A program made the position numbers and the translations under genes. The notes below the pieces were generated by a model. That model had not been told where the DNA came from. It did no database searches and saw only the letters and a program-made list of their open reading frames with translations. A stretch of DNA of 64,000 nt, taken from NCBI RefSeq assembly GCF_000350225.1, contig NW_005178929.1, positions 124,001 to 188,000 on the forward strand. The letters are read 5' to 3'. Positions 52,266-63,865 of the stretch are shown piece after piece; positions within the stretch are counted from its first letter, which is position 1, and the number at the start of each line of letters is the position of its first letter. This DNA comes from Chondrus crispus (Eukaryota; Rhodophyta; Florideophyceae; Gigartinales; Gigartinaceae).

Positions 52266-54426
52266 TCACTCACGGCGTTGGCGCTTGGCAGAGGGCTCCG
52301 CTCCCCGCACCGCCACGCTGGCGGGATCAGCATCGACTGCTCCGTACGGTGTCTTCGCGGACACCTGCTCGCTCAAGACGGCGAGGTGGTCCTGTGCCGC
52401 ACGGATCCGCGCCATCGTCTCACTGCGGAGGAGATCCTCGCCGGTGTCGCGTTGGCGGATGGCGAACTGCAAGCCGGCCACCCGCGCCCTGAGCTGAGTC
52501 GCCTCGACCAGCCAGGCGCGCGCGGACTCCAAAGCCGCCGCAGGGGTGGTCGGTGCAGGGACACCGGCGTAGCCGCACTCCATCTGCAGAGCGCGCAGGG
52601 CAGCCTGCGCGTCCGGGACCAAGACGGGGGCTTCGTTCGCTGGCGCCACAGTCGGGGCTCCATCGGCCGCCACCGAGGGGGTCTGCGTCCCGGTCCCGGT
52701 CATTTCGCTGACGGGGAAGACGGCGGAGCCCGGAACCGATCCGGTAGCTACCGCAGGGAGGTTATCCCCCGCGGGCTCGACAGTAGGAACCTCGCGAGGG
52801 GCCCCCACCGGGGCGGGGTCCGTGACCGGCACTTCCATGGCCGGCGTTTCCGTGGCCGGCGGTGGCGAATCCGCAGTGATCGCGTCGCCCACCCTAGGAG
52901 GCGTCGAGGGACCGACTGGAAGGCCCTCTCCGAGGGCGGTGTCACCCGGCATCGGTAGAACCGGCGGGGTCGACACGGGCAGAGACTCCACGGACGGTTC
53001 GGCGGGAGTCCCGGCGGAGGCAACCGCGGCGCCCCACCCGTCACCGGAGGCGATGGCCGCACCGTACGACGGCGACCCGTCGTCCGGCAGGGGGTCGTAC
53101 CAGTTGTCGGCCTCCGCCGACGTACCATCCCAATGCGGCATCCGCAAGGAGCAGCCGCGGGCCCAACTGTACCACACCAAGTCTCCGCGCTCTTGAAGAG
53201 ACCAGTCCAACCGTTCGGAAAATTCGAGGATGGCCTCTGCGCCAACCGCGTCGAACGACGTCCCCTCGAGGATGGCGGCCACCCCGACCGATCGGATGAG
53301 CTGCAGAAGCCCCGCAGATAACCGGAAGAGAGAGCCTCGCTCGCTGGGTTCGTTCCCGTTCCGGCTGGCTAGGCGAGGGTCCGGACACCTTGTGAAGAAC
53401 AGGAGGCCGTCCCGTGCGGCGTGTAGGAAACCTAGCAACGCCAGGACGGCCCACTCCGAGAGCAAGATGGCGTCGATCAGTCGACGCATCCCGGGCGTCG
53501 CCTCTCGCCCGAAGGAACCGTCCTGCATCCACCGCGCTGCGGCATACGCCAGCACGCTGGGGGTGGGGATGCAGAGGTACTGTGGAGTTTCCAGATTGCT
53601 CCAACCGTCCGGTAAGGCTGGGTATAGCCGCCCCCTAGCGAATGTGGGCACGGCGAAGAATTCCGTCGTGTGCCACATGTGGAAGTAGGCATCGGCGCGG
53701 CGACACCGCAACCGGCTCTCCTTGGCGGAATTCTCGCCCCACCGCACACGGTCGGCCACACTGTACCACCGGTCGAACGGGCGGGGGAATGCCAACAACT
53801 GCACGAGGGCTTAGCATCCACGTCCCCGCCGAACCTCTCGAAGAGGTCGAACAACTGCGAATGGTACTGGTCCTCACCCGCACAGCGGATGTACAGAAGA
53901 TCCAAACGGGAATCCGCCATTACGCGATGGGGCACGTGGACCCAGCGGGTCCTCCAAGCGGCCGAGCGGTTGTCTTGGCGGATTCGTCCGCGAGGGGAGG
54001 GCGTGCGGATACCCCGCCGCCTGGGGATGGCCCCAACCGAGCGGCATCGGGGAAGGCCGTTCCGATGTAAGCCTCGACGGACATCGGCGGCTGCGCGTGT
54101 GAGGGGTTGCTACCACCCCGGGGAATCCGGTGGTCTAATTCGGCCCCGGGCAATAAACTCCGAACGGCACGAACACCCGTCCGGAGCCAGCCGGATGGCG
54201 GAGCCTCTGTCGCCGGAGGTGTGGTCGCGTACGGGTCCAGCGGTACTGGGCGGTTGCCCGCTCCGGCCGCCGCCTGCCCCGTGGCTACAACCCAGTCGGG
54301 GGACCGTCTCAGTACGGTTGTCTCGCCGACTTGGGGAGCCGGGGCTGAACGCAGAGGGCGCGGCAGGGGACCCTGGACGGCGGGAAGGCCGCGCGAGGGA
54401 AGAACCCCCGCGCCCGAAGCCCGCAC
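52266..54426 (-). other. Antisense coding region of chromovirus A
   Basis: Minus-strand coding signal opposite to pol, whose longest open part is 52266-53804 (512 codons). From its 5' side: a Pro/Ala-rich leader with PPMSVEAYIGTAFPDAARL (near 54070), then SRLDLLYIRCAGEDQYHSQL (near 53900), a conserved globular core (FPRPFDRWYSVADRVRWGE, FHMWHTTEFFAVP, LLSEWAVLALLGFLHAARDG, SLFRLSAGLLQLIRSVGVA, ILEGTSFDAVGAEAIL), a Pro/Val-rich linker, a coiled coil (ARAWLVEATQLRARVAGLQF) and a basic end KRQRRE. Chromovirus B has the same order at 62111-63865 with the core about 65-70% identical. Broken about once. No known family recognised; not a shadow of a plus-strand gene, because pol ends at 51285. Confidence 0.7.
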
Positions 54427-54447
54427 CCGCGGGGCTGCGATGCTCGC

Positions 54448-55118
54448 TGTAGTATTATGACCGGCGCGAGCGCGCGGAGGTCATCGGACGGCCGTATACG
54501 GTATACACGTGGGCGGCTGTGCCCACGTGTAGCGAGCGCGCGCGCATGCCGAGCGGTCGTCATCTGGCGTACGTGTACAGTAGTGCACGTGTCGTCCGAG
54601 CGGTAGTCTACGCGTGTTACGTGTGCGCGTTAGCACACGTGTCGTCCGTGCCGTAGTCTGTAAGCAACACGCGTGTACAGTAGTGCACACGTGTAGTAGA
54701 AGCGTCCGTGCCGTAGTAGCAATTATGGCGCTAGTTTTTTAATTGTGTACAGTACCCGGCACGCACTAGGCGGCAGGTACTGTACTACTGTACTGGGACA
54801 GGTGTCCGAGGCGTCCCTCTGCGGGGTTAAGACCTGGCACCTGTCCCCACCAGTAAACGGGGGCAAGCTCGCCCCCGTCCCTTTTGCGCCTACGTACGTC
54901 CGTTTTCGGTTGTCTGTCGCGCGCGCTGGCTTCTAACCCGTTACCGGTCGCTCCCATTCACGCACCACGGGGCGACTGCGCGTAACCGGCCAGTGAGCCA
55001 CTCCCTTTTCGCGAGCTCGTCCGATCGGTTCAATTAGCGCGTGGCGTCCGCGCCGCGTGCTCCCTCGCTAAAGCCTCCGCCTCTCACCCAACCCAGGGCG
55101 GAGAGGAGTTATCCCACA
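54448..55118 (+). repeat. 5' LTR of chromovirus B
   Basis: 671 bp, TGTAGTATTATGACC to GTTATCCCACA. Related to 43477-44072 but diverged in its first half. The 54575-54725 part holds repeated blocks combining GTACAGTAGTGCAC, CACGTGTCGTCCG and GTGCCGTAGT. May also have served as the 3' end of chromovirus A. Confidence 0.85.
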
Positions 55119-55120
55119 TT

Positions 55121-55138
55121 TGGTACTCTTGTGGAGGG
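55121..55138 (+). other. Primer-binding site of chromovirus B
   Basis: TGGTACTCTTGTGGAGGG, identical to chromovirus A (44076-44093), two bases inside the LTR. Confidence 0.6.
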
Positions 55139-56099
55139 GAAAACTCTCGAGGTTGAGCCGCACGCGTGGTCGCTCGATCGCGCGCAGAACCGTACAGACG
55201 GAAAAGGTTGAGAAATCACCGCGTCGATTGCGAAGCGTATTCGACGATGAACGGACCGGATCAAGGGAAAGACTCCGCCTCCGGGCGTCTGAGCACCGGC
55301 AGTGGCAGTGGTGCACCGCGCGCCCGGGTGGAGAACCCGGAAGCCCTGCTGCGACCGCCACCGCGACCGGGCCGCACGCGAGCGTCCGCATCGGATGTTA
55401 CCCCGGCCGCGTCGGCAGGCACTGAGAATCGCGTCCAATGGATGGTCGACGCGATTCAGCCGCGCATCCAGGCCTGGGTCGAGGAGTTCCTCGCTACGGA
55501 ACTCCCCCAGGAAGCGCGCGTATGCCTCGACCGAACGGTGCCCGCGCTCGTGGACGCGCACGTACGCAGCGCGATACCACCGCTTTTGGACGAACTTCTA
55601 CCCGCTCAAGTCCAATGCGAGGTGGTGACCGCGCTCACCACTGTGGATGAAGAATCCCCGTCCGGCACGGCTCTAAAGGGAGCCATCAGCTCCGCCGTGG
55701 CCAATCGTCCGGCCACGACCTTCGCCGGAGCAGGAGTCGACGCACGCGAGCAGCGCGACTCAACCGCTCCGGATCCTACGCTAACGCACGCTGAACCGAT
55801 CGGCGCCGCACCAGGGATCGGTACAATGCCCCCTCACCCGGAGGGTAAGACCATTTACCTCCCACCAATTTATGGTGCTACAGGAGGGACCACAGAAAAT
55901 GGCCCTCCTGTACTCGCCGATACGGCTGGCCCCCGCGGGACAGAAAACCGCCTGGGGCGCTTCGCGACAGAAAAGCGACAGCCGTATCGGTCGAGCAGAA
56001 GAAGCGCACCCGGCGCTCAAGGCTACACCTCGGAGGGTACAGAAAACCCCTCCAAGGAAGAAGACACAAGACGTCGCCACAGGGCGACGCGCAAGAACC

Positions 56100-56285
56100 G
56101 CGACGGACGCTACGCGCGATACTGCGATGCCGGAGGGGTCGGTTACCCCTCAGATGATAACTGCGAAGGACGCTATACGCGATACCGCGATGCCGGAGGG
56201 GTCGGTTACCCCTCCGATGATAACCGCGAAGGACGCTATACGCGATACCGCGATGCCGGAGGAGGTGGATACCCCTCCGATGACG
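56100..56285 (+). repeat. In-frame ~60-bp tandem repeat in chromovirus B gag
   Basis: Three to four units coding GRY(A/T)RY(C/R)DAGG(V/G)GYPSDD. Chromovirus A has a single equivalent unit. Recent copy-number change. Confidence 0.8.
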
Positions 56286-56707
56286 AGGACACCGAGTCGG
56301 ACGGATCGCGCAGAGGCCACCGCAGAGGCCGCAATGCGCGCAGCCGACGTCGGTTCCGGCGGGGGCAGAGACCGCCGGTCTGCCCCGAGGCGGGATCCGA
56401 GACGGTTGCCGGTGCTCAGACAGCTGAACGACCTGTTCACCAAGGCCGTCGACTACTGCACGTATAGGCTGGAAAATCGCAGCGCGCGCTACGACGCGAG
56501 TACCGCGCGGCGAGTTAACCGATATCGGAAGAAGTTGGACGTCCAGCTCAAAACCCACACATTCCGTGGTCAAGATCCAATCGCGGTGCTAAGATTTCTC
56601 GCGCGCTTCAAGATGGCCTGCGACCACAATGGGGTCAGCGAAGGCGCGGCCGTATGGTGTTTCCAGTTCTATGTGACTGGGTAGGCTCACGCCTTGCTCC
56701 GGTCCAG

Positions 56708-56961
56708 NNNNNNNNNNNNNNNNNNNNNNNNNNNNNNNNNNNNNNNNNNNNNNNNNNNNNNNNNNNNNNNNNNNNNNNNNNNNNNNNNNNNNNNNNNNNN
56801 NNNNNNNNNNNNNNNNNNNNNNNNNNNNNNNNNNNNNNNNNNNNNNNNNNNNNNNNNNNNNNNNNNNNNNNNNNNNNNNNNNNNNNNNNNNNNNNNNNNN
56901 NNNNNNNNNNNNNNNNNNNNNNNNNNNNNNNNNNNNNNNNNNNNNNNNNNNNNNNNNNNNN
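56708..56961. other. Assembly gap, 254 N
   Basis: Unknown bases within chromovirus B gag. By comparison with chromovirus A, about 350-400 bp of capsid-coding sequence is expected around here. Confidence 0.99.
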
Positions 56962-57589
56962 AGATTCACGCGCAACGCGCGGACAAGGCCCGTGCTGTCG
57001 GTCGAGTCCCTATTTGAACTCCCGACAGCGCGCGGAACCGAAACGGAGGAGATACTGGCGGTGGCGGACCAGTCGGTGACGCAGAGCTCGCTTAGCTCGC
57101 CGCCGACTAGCTACCATCCGTCACCGGCCTCGTCCTCGGCGGGCGCACCGATGGCGCCCGCCCAACATGGTGACGCGCGCGCATATCCGTACGGAAGGCC
57201 AGTACAGAACCAGCGGGTCCGGTTCTTCAACCAAGGATTACCTGGACCCCCGCCGTGTCGGTTCTGTCTGGACCTAACCCACTGACAGGAGCAATGTCCT
57301 GTGGTGGCGGATAGCGCGCTGCGTTCGAAGCTTTTGCAGGCCCGCGAGGCCAATTATCAAAAGCTTCGGATCCGTCAAGGTCTCCGCCCAGGTTCGCCGT
57401 TCGAGCGTCAACCGCCGACCGCGTGGCGAAATTCGCGTGCGCAGGCTCCCACGGGCATCAACGTGGTCGAGCCGCGCGAGACCGTCCAATCGGAAGAACC
57501 CGCGTTACCGCTGACGGACGAGGGGCCCGAGGACCTTGGGTTGACGGGGGAAGCCGGGGAGGACGCGTAGAGGCGTCGACGATCCTCCC

Positions 57590-60500
57590 CGTGCCAAGCC
57601 TCAATAAACAAGGCACCCCGTCGACCGCTTCGGTACGCGCGCAATCGCAGAGCCGAACGGACGAAGCGGCAATTTGCTTCTTCAAGAAGCAAAATTACAA
57701 GGTCACCGCAACGGTCGGACAACGACGCGCGATGATGCGCGCCATCACGCCGGTTCTAGATTCGGGCGCCGGCCCGAATCTAATCCACCTACGCTGTGTG
57801 GCAGAACCGTGGCGCGCTGCCATCCAGTCCGCGCGGAGCCCGCCGCTCATCGACGCTTCGAATAGGTCGATGAAGGCCCTCGGCGAGCTCAAGCTGTACG
57901 TCCCGATTGGTGAGTTCGTCGCGCGCGTACCGTTCTTGGTCGTCACCAACCTCGCGGTGGACTTTATCCTCGGAACCACGTTCCTGGATCGCCACGTGAA
58001 GGCGATCCTGCCACCGCAGAGGAAGGTGCTGTTCCATCATGCGCCGTCCGTAGCGCTGACGGGAGTCACACCCTCGAGGCACGACCGCAAGATGGCCTCG
58101 AGGGGACCGTCGCAGCAGCTCCCGCAGGAGGAAAATTCGGCCGACCGGAAGCGCGCGCAGTTCCCGACGAACGTACCGTCACGAAAAATTCGCGTGGTCG
58201 AGGGGGTGACGATACCCCCGATGACCCAAGCGATGGTACGCGTCGCAACACCGGTTGGGGGGCTTTGCTTCCGGCAAAACCACCCCAAAACGGCGCATAA
58301 GAATTTATGCCTGATGGCCCAGGGGGTCATGGACCTCCTCCCGGGCGAGCCGTTTACGGTGCTCGTTAGCAACTTCGGAAGCCGCGCGGCCCACGTCCCC
58401 AAGCATACTGTTGTTGGTCTCGCGTTGCCTTCCCCCACATACATCCTGACACTTGGCGTGCCGGTCCCCGGAGAGGCCGACGCTAAGGAAGGGGGAGGGA
58501 ACAAAAATAATTCCTCGACCGCTACGGAGGAACAGGCGCGACGCGAACAACCAGTTACGGACGATGGCAGAAGAAAATCCTCCACCGCTACGGAAGGATA
58601 CGCGCGTCGCAAAGAACCCGCTACGGACGAAAGCAGGATTAATTCCCCACCCGCGGGGGAATGTGCGCGACGAGAAGGACCCGTTACGGACGATGGCAGA
58701 ATTAAATCCACCACCGCTACGGGAGGAGGCGCGCGACGCGAAGAACCGGAAACGGACGACGCCCACAGTGGCAATCCCGCTAACGCGGATGAGCGGACCG
58801 ATACGGACGCGGAGAAGACCCGCTCGTGGGAAGAAGACGTCCATATTGGTGCAGAAGACAGTACCGTCCGGTCGGAAATTATGGACATGCTGTCCGAGTT
58901 CAAGGACATGTGGTCCGGCCACTTGGGTAAGATCGATGCTACGAAGCATCGCATCGAGCTGAAGCCCGGTGCGAAGCCGATCTACCAAGCACCCTACCGA
59001 GCCGGACCCATCGCGCGCGAGAAGGAGAAGAAGGAAATCGACCGCATGCTGCGCACGGGAGTCATCGAACCGACATCGGCCGAGTGGGCGAGCCCCGTGG
59101 TCTTCGTCCCTAAAAAGGACGGGACCATGCGGTTCTGCGTGGACTATTGCAAGCTAAACGCCGTTACGGTTCGCGACTCCTACCTACTACCGCGCATGGA
59201 CGAATGTATCGACTCGCTCGGCGATGCCACTGTCTCTACCACGCTAGACTGTAATAGCGGGTATTGGCAGGTGGAGATCGCCGAGGAGGACCGCGACAAA
59301 ACTACGTTCGCGTCGCATTCGGGCCTCTACCGCTTCCTACGCATGCCGTTCGGTCTCAAAAACGCGCCCGCGACATTTCAACGAGCGGTCGACATCATCC
59401 TGTCCCGCGTGAAATGGGAGACGGCGCTGGTCTACCTCGATGACGTCATCGTCTACTTGCGAACCGTTACGGAACATATGGCGCACGTGCGCGAGGTACT
59501 ACGGCTTCTACATACTGCGGGCGTGTCGCTAAAATTGGCGAAGTGCGCGTTTTTCGACACCTCCGTAACCTATCTCGGGCACGTCATCCGTCTGGGACGG
59601 TTGGAGGTGGAGCAACGCAACGTCATCGCGATCGAGCGTGCGCGCGCCCCTACGAACCAAACGGAACTGTGATCCTTTCTCGGGATGTGCAACGTTTACC
59701 GACGGTTTGTGCCAGGATTCGCGAGGATCGCCGCGCCGCTGAACAAGAAGACCGGCAAGAATCAGCCCTACGAGTTCGAGATATTAACCGATACGGAATA
59801 CGCGGCGTTTGAGGAATTGAAGCGGCGCCTCGTGGCGCCGCCAATCCTCGCGCTGCCCCGCTACGGACGGAAATATACGCTGGACACCGACGCGTGCGGA
59901 CACCAAGTGGGTTGCGCCCTTCTACAAGAGCAACCCGATGGAGGTACTCGACCGATCGGATATTGGAGCCGTGCGTTGACCGACGCGGAGCGCAATTATA
60001 CGACTACCGAAAAGGAATGCTTGGCCGTAGTGTGGAGCATCCTCATCCTACGGCCGTACCTATACGGAAGCGCGTTCAACCTCCGCACGGATCACGAGGC
60101 CCTACGCTGGGTCCTCAATTTAGCGGACTGTTCCGGTCGGCTCGCTCGCTGGCGCCTGCGCTTGGCGGAGTACGACTACGAGGTATAGTACCGCCCAGGC
60201 GTCAAGCACCAACTCGCGGACGGCGTATCGCGCTTACGTACCGATGGAGGAGACACCAAACCGGTCGATGATGAGGTCCCGTGCTTCGCGGTCCAGTACG
60301 GTGAGGGCAGCGAGGCCCTCCTGGACAATGTGCACTGGGACCCGCCGCAAGACCGTCCGGACGGTTGTCACGCGCTCGCGATAACTCCCGAGGAACGCGA
60401 CGCTGCGTCCATGTCGGTTGAGGAATTTCTACGCGAACAAGCTGAGGACGCCTTCTGTCGCTTCGCCGCGGAAACCGTCGGGACGCCGAACTCGAAGTTC

Positions 60501-61934
60501 GACATCGACCGTTACGGATTTCTCGTGAGGACGTCCCCGCTGGACGGAACCCTGCAGCGCGTGGTACCGGCTCGGTTGCGCCCCCGGGTACTGTACCTGG
60601 CACACCATCCGAGGTTGGCAGGTCACCCGGGAGCGACGCGTATGTACTACACCCTTCGCAGGGAGTAATACTGGCCACACATGGCCAGCGACGCGTTTTC
60701 GACCGTACAGAATTGCACCTCGTGTGCTGCGACCCGCGGGACGCTTGTCAAGAACCAAAAGGATCTCAAGCTGTTCCCCGCGGCGGGCCCCTTGGAGTTT
60801 GTCGCGATGGACCTCCTGGGGCCCCTGCCCAAGACCGCTCACGGAAACCAACACGTGTTGGTAATTACCGACCGGTTCTCCAAGCTAACACGCAGTATCC
60901 CGCTCCGGACCACAACCGCTTCGGTCGTCGCAAACGCGTTTTTAGACAACTGGGTCTACGTTTACGGAGCGCCGCGCTACGTACTAACCGACAATGGCCC
61001 CCAGTTCGCTGCGAAATTCTTCGACGCGGTATGCGCCCTCCTGGGGGTGCGGCATTATATCACGACAGCCTACCACCCCCAGTCGAATGGGCAGACCGAA
61101 CGGTTCAATCGCACGCTGTTGCAACGCCTCCGGCACTACGTGGAGGAGCACCAGCGCGATTGGGACGACTACGTGCAGCCGCTGACCTTCGCGTACAATA
61201 CGCAGGTCCACCGGTCGACGGAGACGACTCCGTTCGACCTGGTGTTAACGCGGCCACCGTCCGGTTTAATCCTCCCCGGTACTGTGCCGCAGGACGCGGG
61301 GACCCATCGAGAGGACCCGCGGACCCCAGTGCAGTACAAGCGCGCCACGCTGCGCAAGCTTCGCGACGCTCTCGACCGCGCTCGGACGAAATTATCCGCA
61401 TCGCAAAAGCTGTACAAGGACAATTTTTACAAGAAGGTCCGCTTCCGTCCGGTCGTTGTGGCGGGCGATTTTGTCTACGTTGATCGCCCGCCCCGCCCGT
61501 TGAAAAGCGTCGAGCGACGCACACGTGCGCAAGGTACGACCGGAACGGACGAGCTCTCTGTCAAACTTCTACCAAGGACAGAGGGGCCGTTTCGCGTGCG
61601 CTCCGCTACGGACACCACGGTCCTCATCGAGCAGGACGGTGTGGAGAACCGCGTGAGCATCGACCGCGTCACAAAAAGGCCACGCGGGCCGGGGGACACT
61701 GTCACCTCGGCCATTCCATCCGCATCGGACGCACAAACCACAACGCCCCGCGCGGAATACGTCGTTGACTGCATCGTCGGACACCGTATGACCCGCGGAG
61801 GCATCGAGTACAAGGTTCGCTGGTACGGGTACGCCGCTTCCGACGATACCTACGAGCCCTCCGAGGGGCTCCCGCAACCTTTCATCGACCGATATTGGCG
61901 TACGCGCCAAGGACGGACAAGCGCGCTCGCGTAG
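57590..61934 (+). pseudogene. Protease-RT-RNase H-integrase-chromodomain of chromovirus B
   Basis: Protease (VLDSGAGPNLI, FILGTTFLDRHVKAIL) around 57750-58010. A linker around 58500-58790 holds four ~60-bp repeats (TATE..ARREEP.TDDGR). Reverse transcriptase around 58960-59600 (RFCVDYCKLNAVT, TTLDCNSGYWQVEI, VYLDDVIVY), RNase H to about 60190, integrase around 60540-61240 (VAMDLLGPLPK, VLTDNGPQF, HPQSNGQTERFNRTL), GPF/Y-like region (KLLPRTEGPFRVRSA), and chromodomain around 61750-61900 (VVDCIVGHRMT, YKVRWYGYAASDDTYEPSE). About 90% identical to chromovirus A over reverse transcriptase. A few breaks. Confidence 0.9.
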
Positions 61935-62110
61935 CGCTTCTTCCGGCCTCGCATGGCCGAACCGTCAGGACGACCTCGCTCGCGCGCGTCGTGCACTGCC
62001 GCCCGCACGCGCCAAAAGGAAAAGGCAAGGAACACCGCTAATCGGCTCTGTTTACTGTGGACGAAGCCCCTAATGGGCTACGCGAAAGGGGGCGACCAAC
62101 GGGTCGGGGC

Positions 62111-63865
62111 TCAAGAACGACGCGTGCGCTTAGCCGGCGGAGCCGCCGCGGCATCTTCGGGCGCGGGGCGCGAGGCCCCGACCGTAGCGGCAGGCATCGG
62201 CGGCGCCGCGAGACGTTGGCTGACGACCGCGAGGATGTCCTGCACGCCGCGGAGCTTCTCGTGATGCTCGACGCGCTCACGCTCCGCCGCGGTGGAGGCC
62301 TCTCGGAGCGCCGCGACGGTCGTCTCCAGCTGCTTGGCTTGGTGCATCCACTCGCGCGCCTGCAGCAGCGCCTGCTCAACCGACGAAGGAACTGTTGCCC
62401 CCTCGAAGGAGCAAGCGTACTGCAGGGCAGTGAACGCGGCCTCCTCACGGAGGCGCTCCGGGGAAGACCGGCCGGACGGTTGCGGAGCGGGAGGAGGCGG
62501 CATCGGAACGAGACGATGATCGCCTTCGGTACCGGTCACCACGCTGATGTGTGGGGGGCTTGAGGTGGGGGCCGAAATTCCCACGACACCCGGGGGTTCT
62601 CTTAACCCCTTCGGTGAGTCGCTCTGGATCGAGGCCACGCGAGCGGATCCACCGCGGGCCGGTACCGCGGTCTCGACGACGCTCCTCACCACATCGCGCG
62701 GCGGCCCGACATTGGCATCGGCAAGCAAGCCGCCCGTGTCACCCGCGTCGACCGTGTCGACTGCGCCGTCCACGTCGACCGCGACGGTCGCGTCCGCTGG
62801 ACCGGGGGCCGCGCTGCCACCATCGGCACCGGTCTCTGCCTCGGCTCCGGCGGGCATCGGTAGGGTACACCGCTGGTTCCAGCTGAACCACGCGAAGTCC
62901 GGCCGGCCGCTCCAATCCATACCCTCGGTGAAGGCCAACAGCTGCGTCGCGTACGCCGCGTCAAACGCCGTACCCTCGAGGATCTCCGCGATACCGACCG
63001 AGCGGATTAAATCGATGAGCCCCGCCGAGAGGCGGAAGAGCAGGCCGCGCTCACCGAACGGTTCCTCGTGCCGCGCGATCAGCCGCGGGTCGGGACACTT
63101 TGTGAAGGACGGCAGTCCCTCGCGAGCGGCGTGCAAGAAGCACAGGAAGGCCAAGACCGCCCATTCGGAAAGCATGATAGCGTGCACCAAGACGCGCGTT
63201 CGCTCCGTTTCCGCGGATTCCGATCGGCCGAGCGGCAACCAATGCGCCGCCACGTACGCCATGACGCTCGGCGTCGGTACGCACAGGTACTCCGGCGCCT
63301 CGAACGTCGACCAGTTCGGCGGGAGCGCGGGGTACAGGCCACGCCGCGCGGCGCTGGGCACCGAGAAAAACTCGGTGCTGTGCCACATGTGGAAGAAATC
63401 GTCCACCCGGCGCCAGCGCAGCCGACTCTCGCGCGCTGCGTCCTCACCCCACCGCGCTCGGTTCGCAACGCTGTACCAGCTGTCGAAAGGCCGCGGAAAG
63501 GCCACCAAGCGGACGTCGGGCGCGAGGCCCTCGTAGCGGCGATACCGACCGAAGAGGTTCAGCAGCGAGATGTGGTACTTTTCCTCGCCCTAGCAGCGGA
63601 CGTAGAGCAAGTTACTGCCCGCCGCGGCCGGCGTCCGACACGGAGCGTGACGCCACCGCGCCTTCCACGCGCCGGCGCGGTTCTCTTGCGCCACGGCACC
63701 GCGTCCGGACGGAGTCTTGATCGCGCGCACCATCGGAATGCCGCAAACCTCGCCGCGTCCAGCAAGTTCCGCTGAACGTACTTCTCGACCGTAAGCGGAG
63801 GCTTGCGGCCCGCAGCGCGTCGGCGTGCGCGCCGGCGGCGGTGGTCCATCAAGGACCCGGGACAC
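62111..63865 (-). other. Antisense coding region of chromovirus B
   Basis: Counterpart of 52266-54426. Longest open part 62111-63508 (465 codons). Core blocks match: FPRPFDSWYSVANRARWGE, FHMWHSTEFFSVP, MLSEWAVLAFLCFLHAAREG, LLFRLSAGLIDLIRSVGIA and ILEGTAFDAAYATQLL. A Pro/Ala/Asp-rich linker, coiled coil (AREWMHQAKQLETTVAAL, QDILAVVSQRLAA) and basic end AKRTRRS follow. Upstream PPLTVEKYVQRNLLDAARF (near 63800) and NLLYVRC match chromovirus A. Both the core and the coiled-coil/basic tail are conserved while the linker is not, the pattern of a real protein. Broken about once; the 5' end may lie beyond the window. Confidence 0.7.

Larger units (their letters stand above)
43477..54447 (+). mobile_element. 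Ty3/gypsy chromovirus A with antisense gene, broken
   Basis: 5' LTR 43477-44072, then primer-binding site, gag, protease, reverse transcriptase, RNase H, integrase and chromodomain on the plus strand, then a minus-strand coding region (52266-54426). It inserted into the piggyBac-like gene. A solo LTR of another family (46474-47235) is inserted near the end of gag. Pol is about 90% identical in protein to the neighbour starting at 54448. No matching 3' LTR is seen: the next LTR, at 54448, is related but diverged. Broken in several places (about five) besides the insertion. GC-rich compared with the host island. Confidence 0.88.
55247..57570 (+). pseudogene. Gag of chromovirus B
   Basis: Probable start at the ATG at 55247 (MNGPDQGKDSASG). 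Same order as chromovirus A: helical N-terminus (WVEEFLATELPQEARVCLDR), a region with three to four near-identical repeats coding RYRDAGGVGYPSDDN (56100-56285), capsid-type domain (LNDLFTKAVDYCTYRL), Cys cluster (CRFCLDLTH) and the end LTGEAGEDA. Interrupted by a gap of unknown sequence. Confidence 0.78.

Noticed and set aside
52278-52958. Plus-strand open frame opposite the antisense gene
   Set aside because: GC-rich shadow. It has no counterpart with conserved residues in chromovirus B, whereas the minus-strand frame does.
54448-55118. This LTR as the matching 3' LTR of chromovirus A
   Set aside because: Its first half differs strongly from 43477-44072, although the second half is related. 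It fits the 5' end of chromovirus B better.
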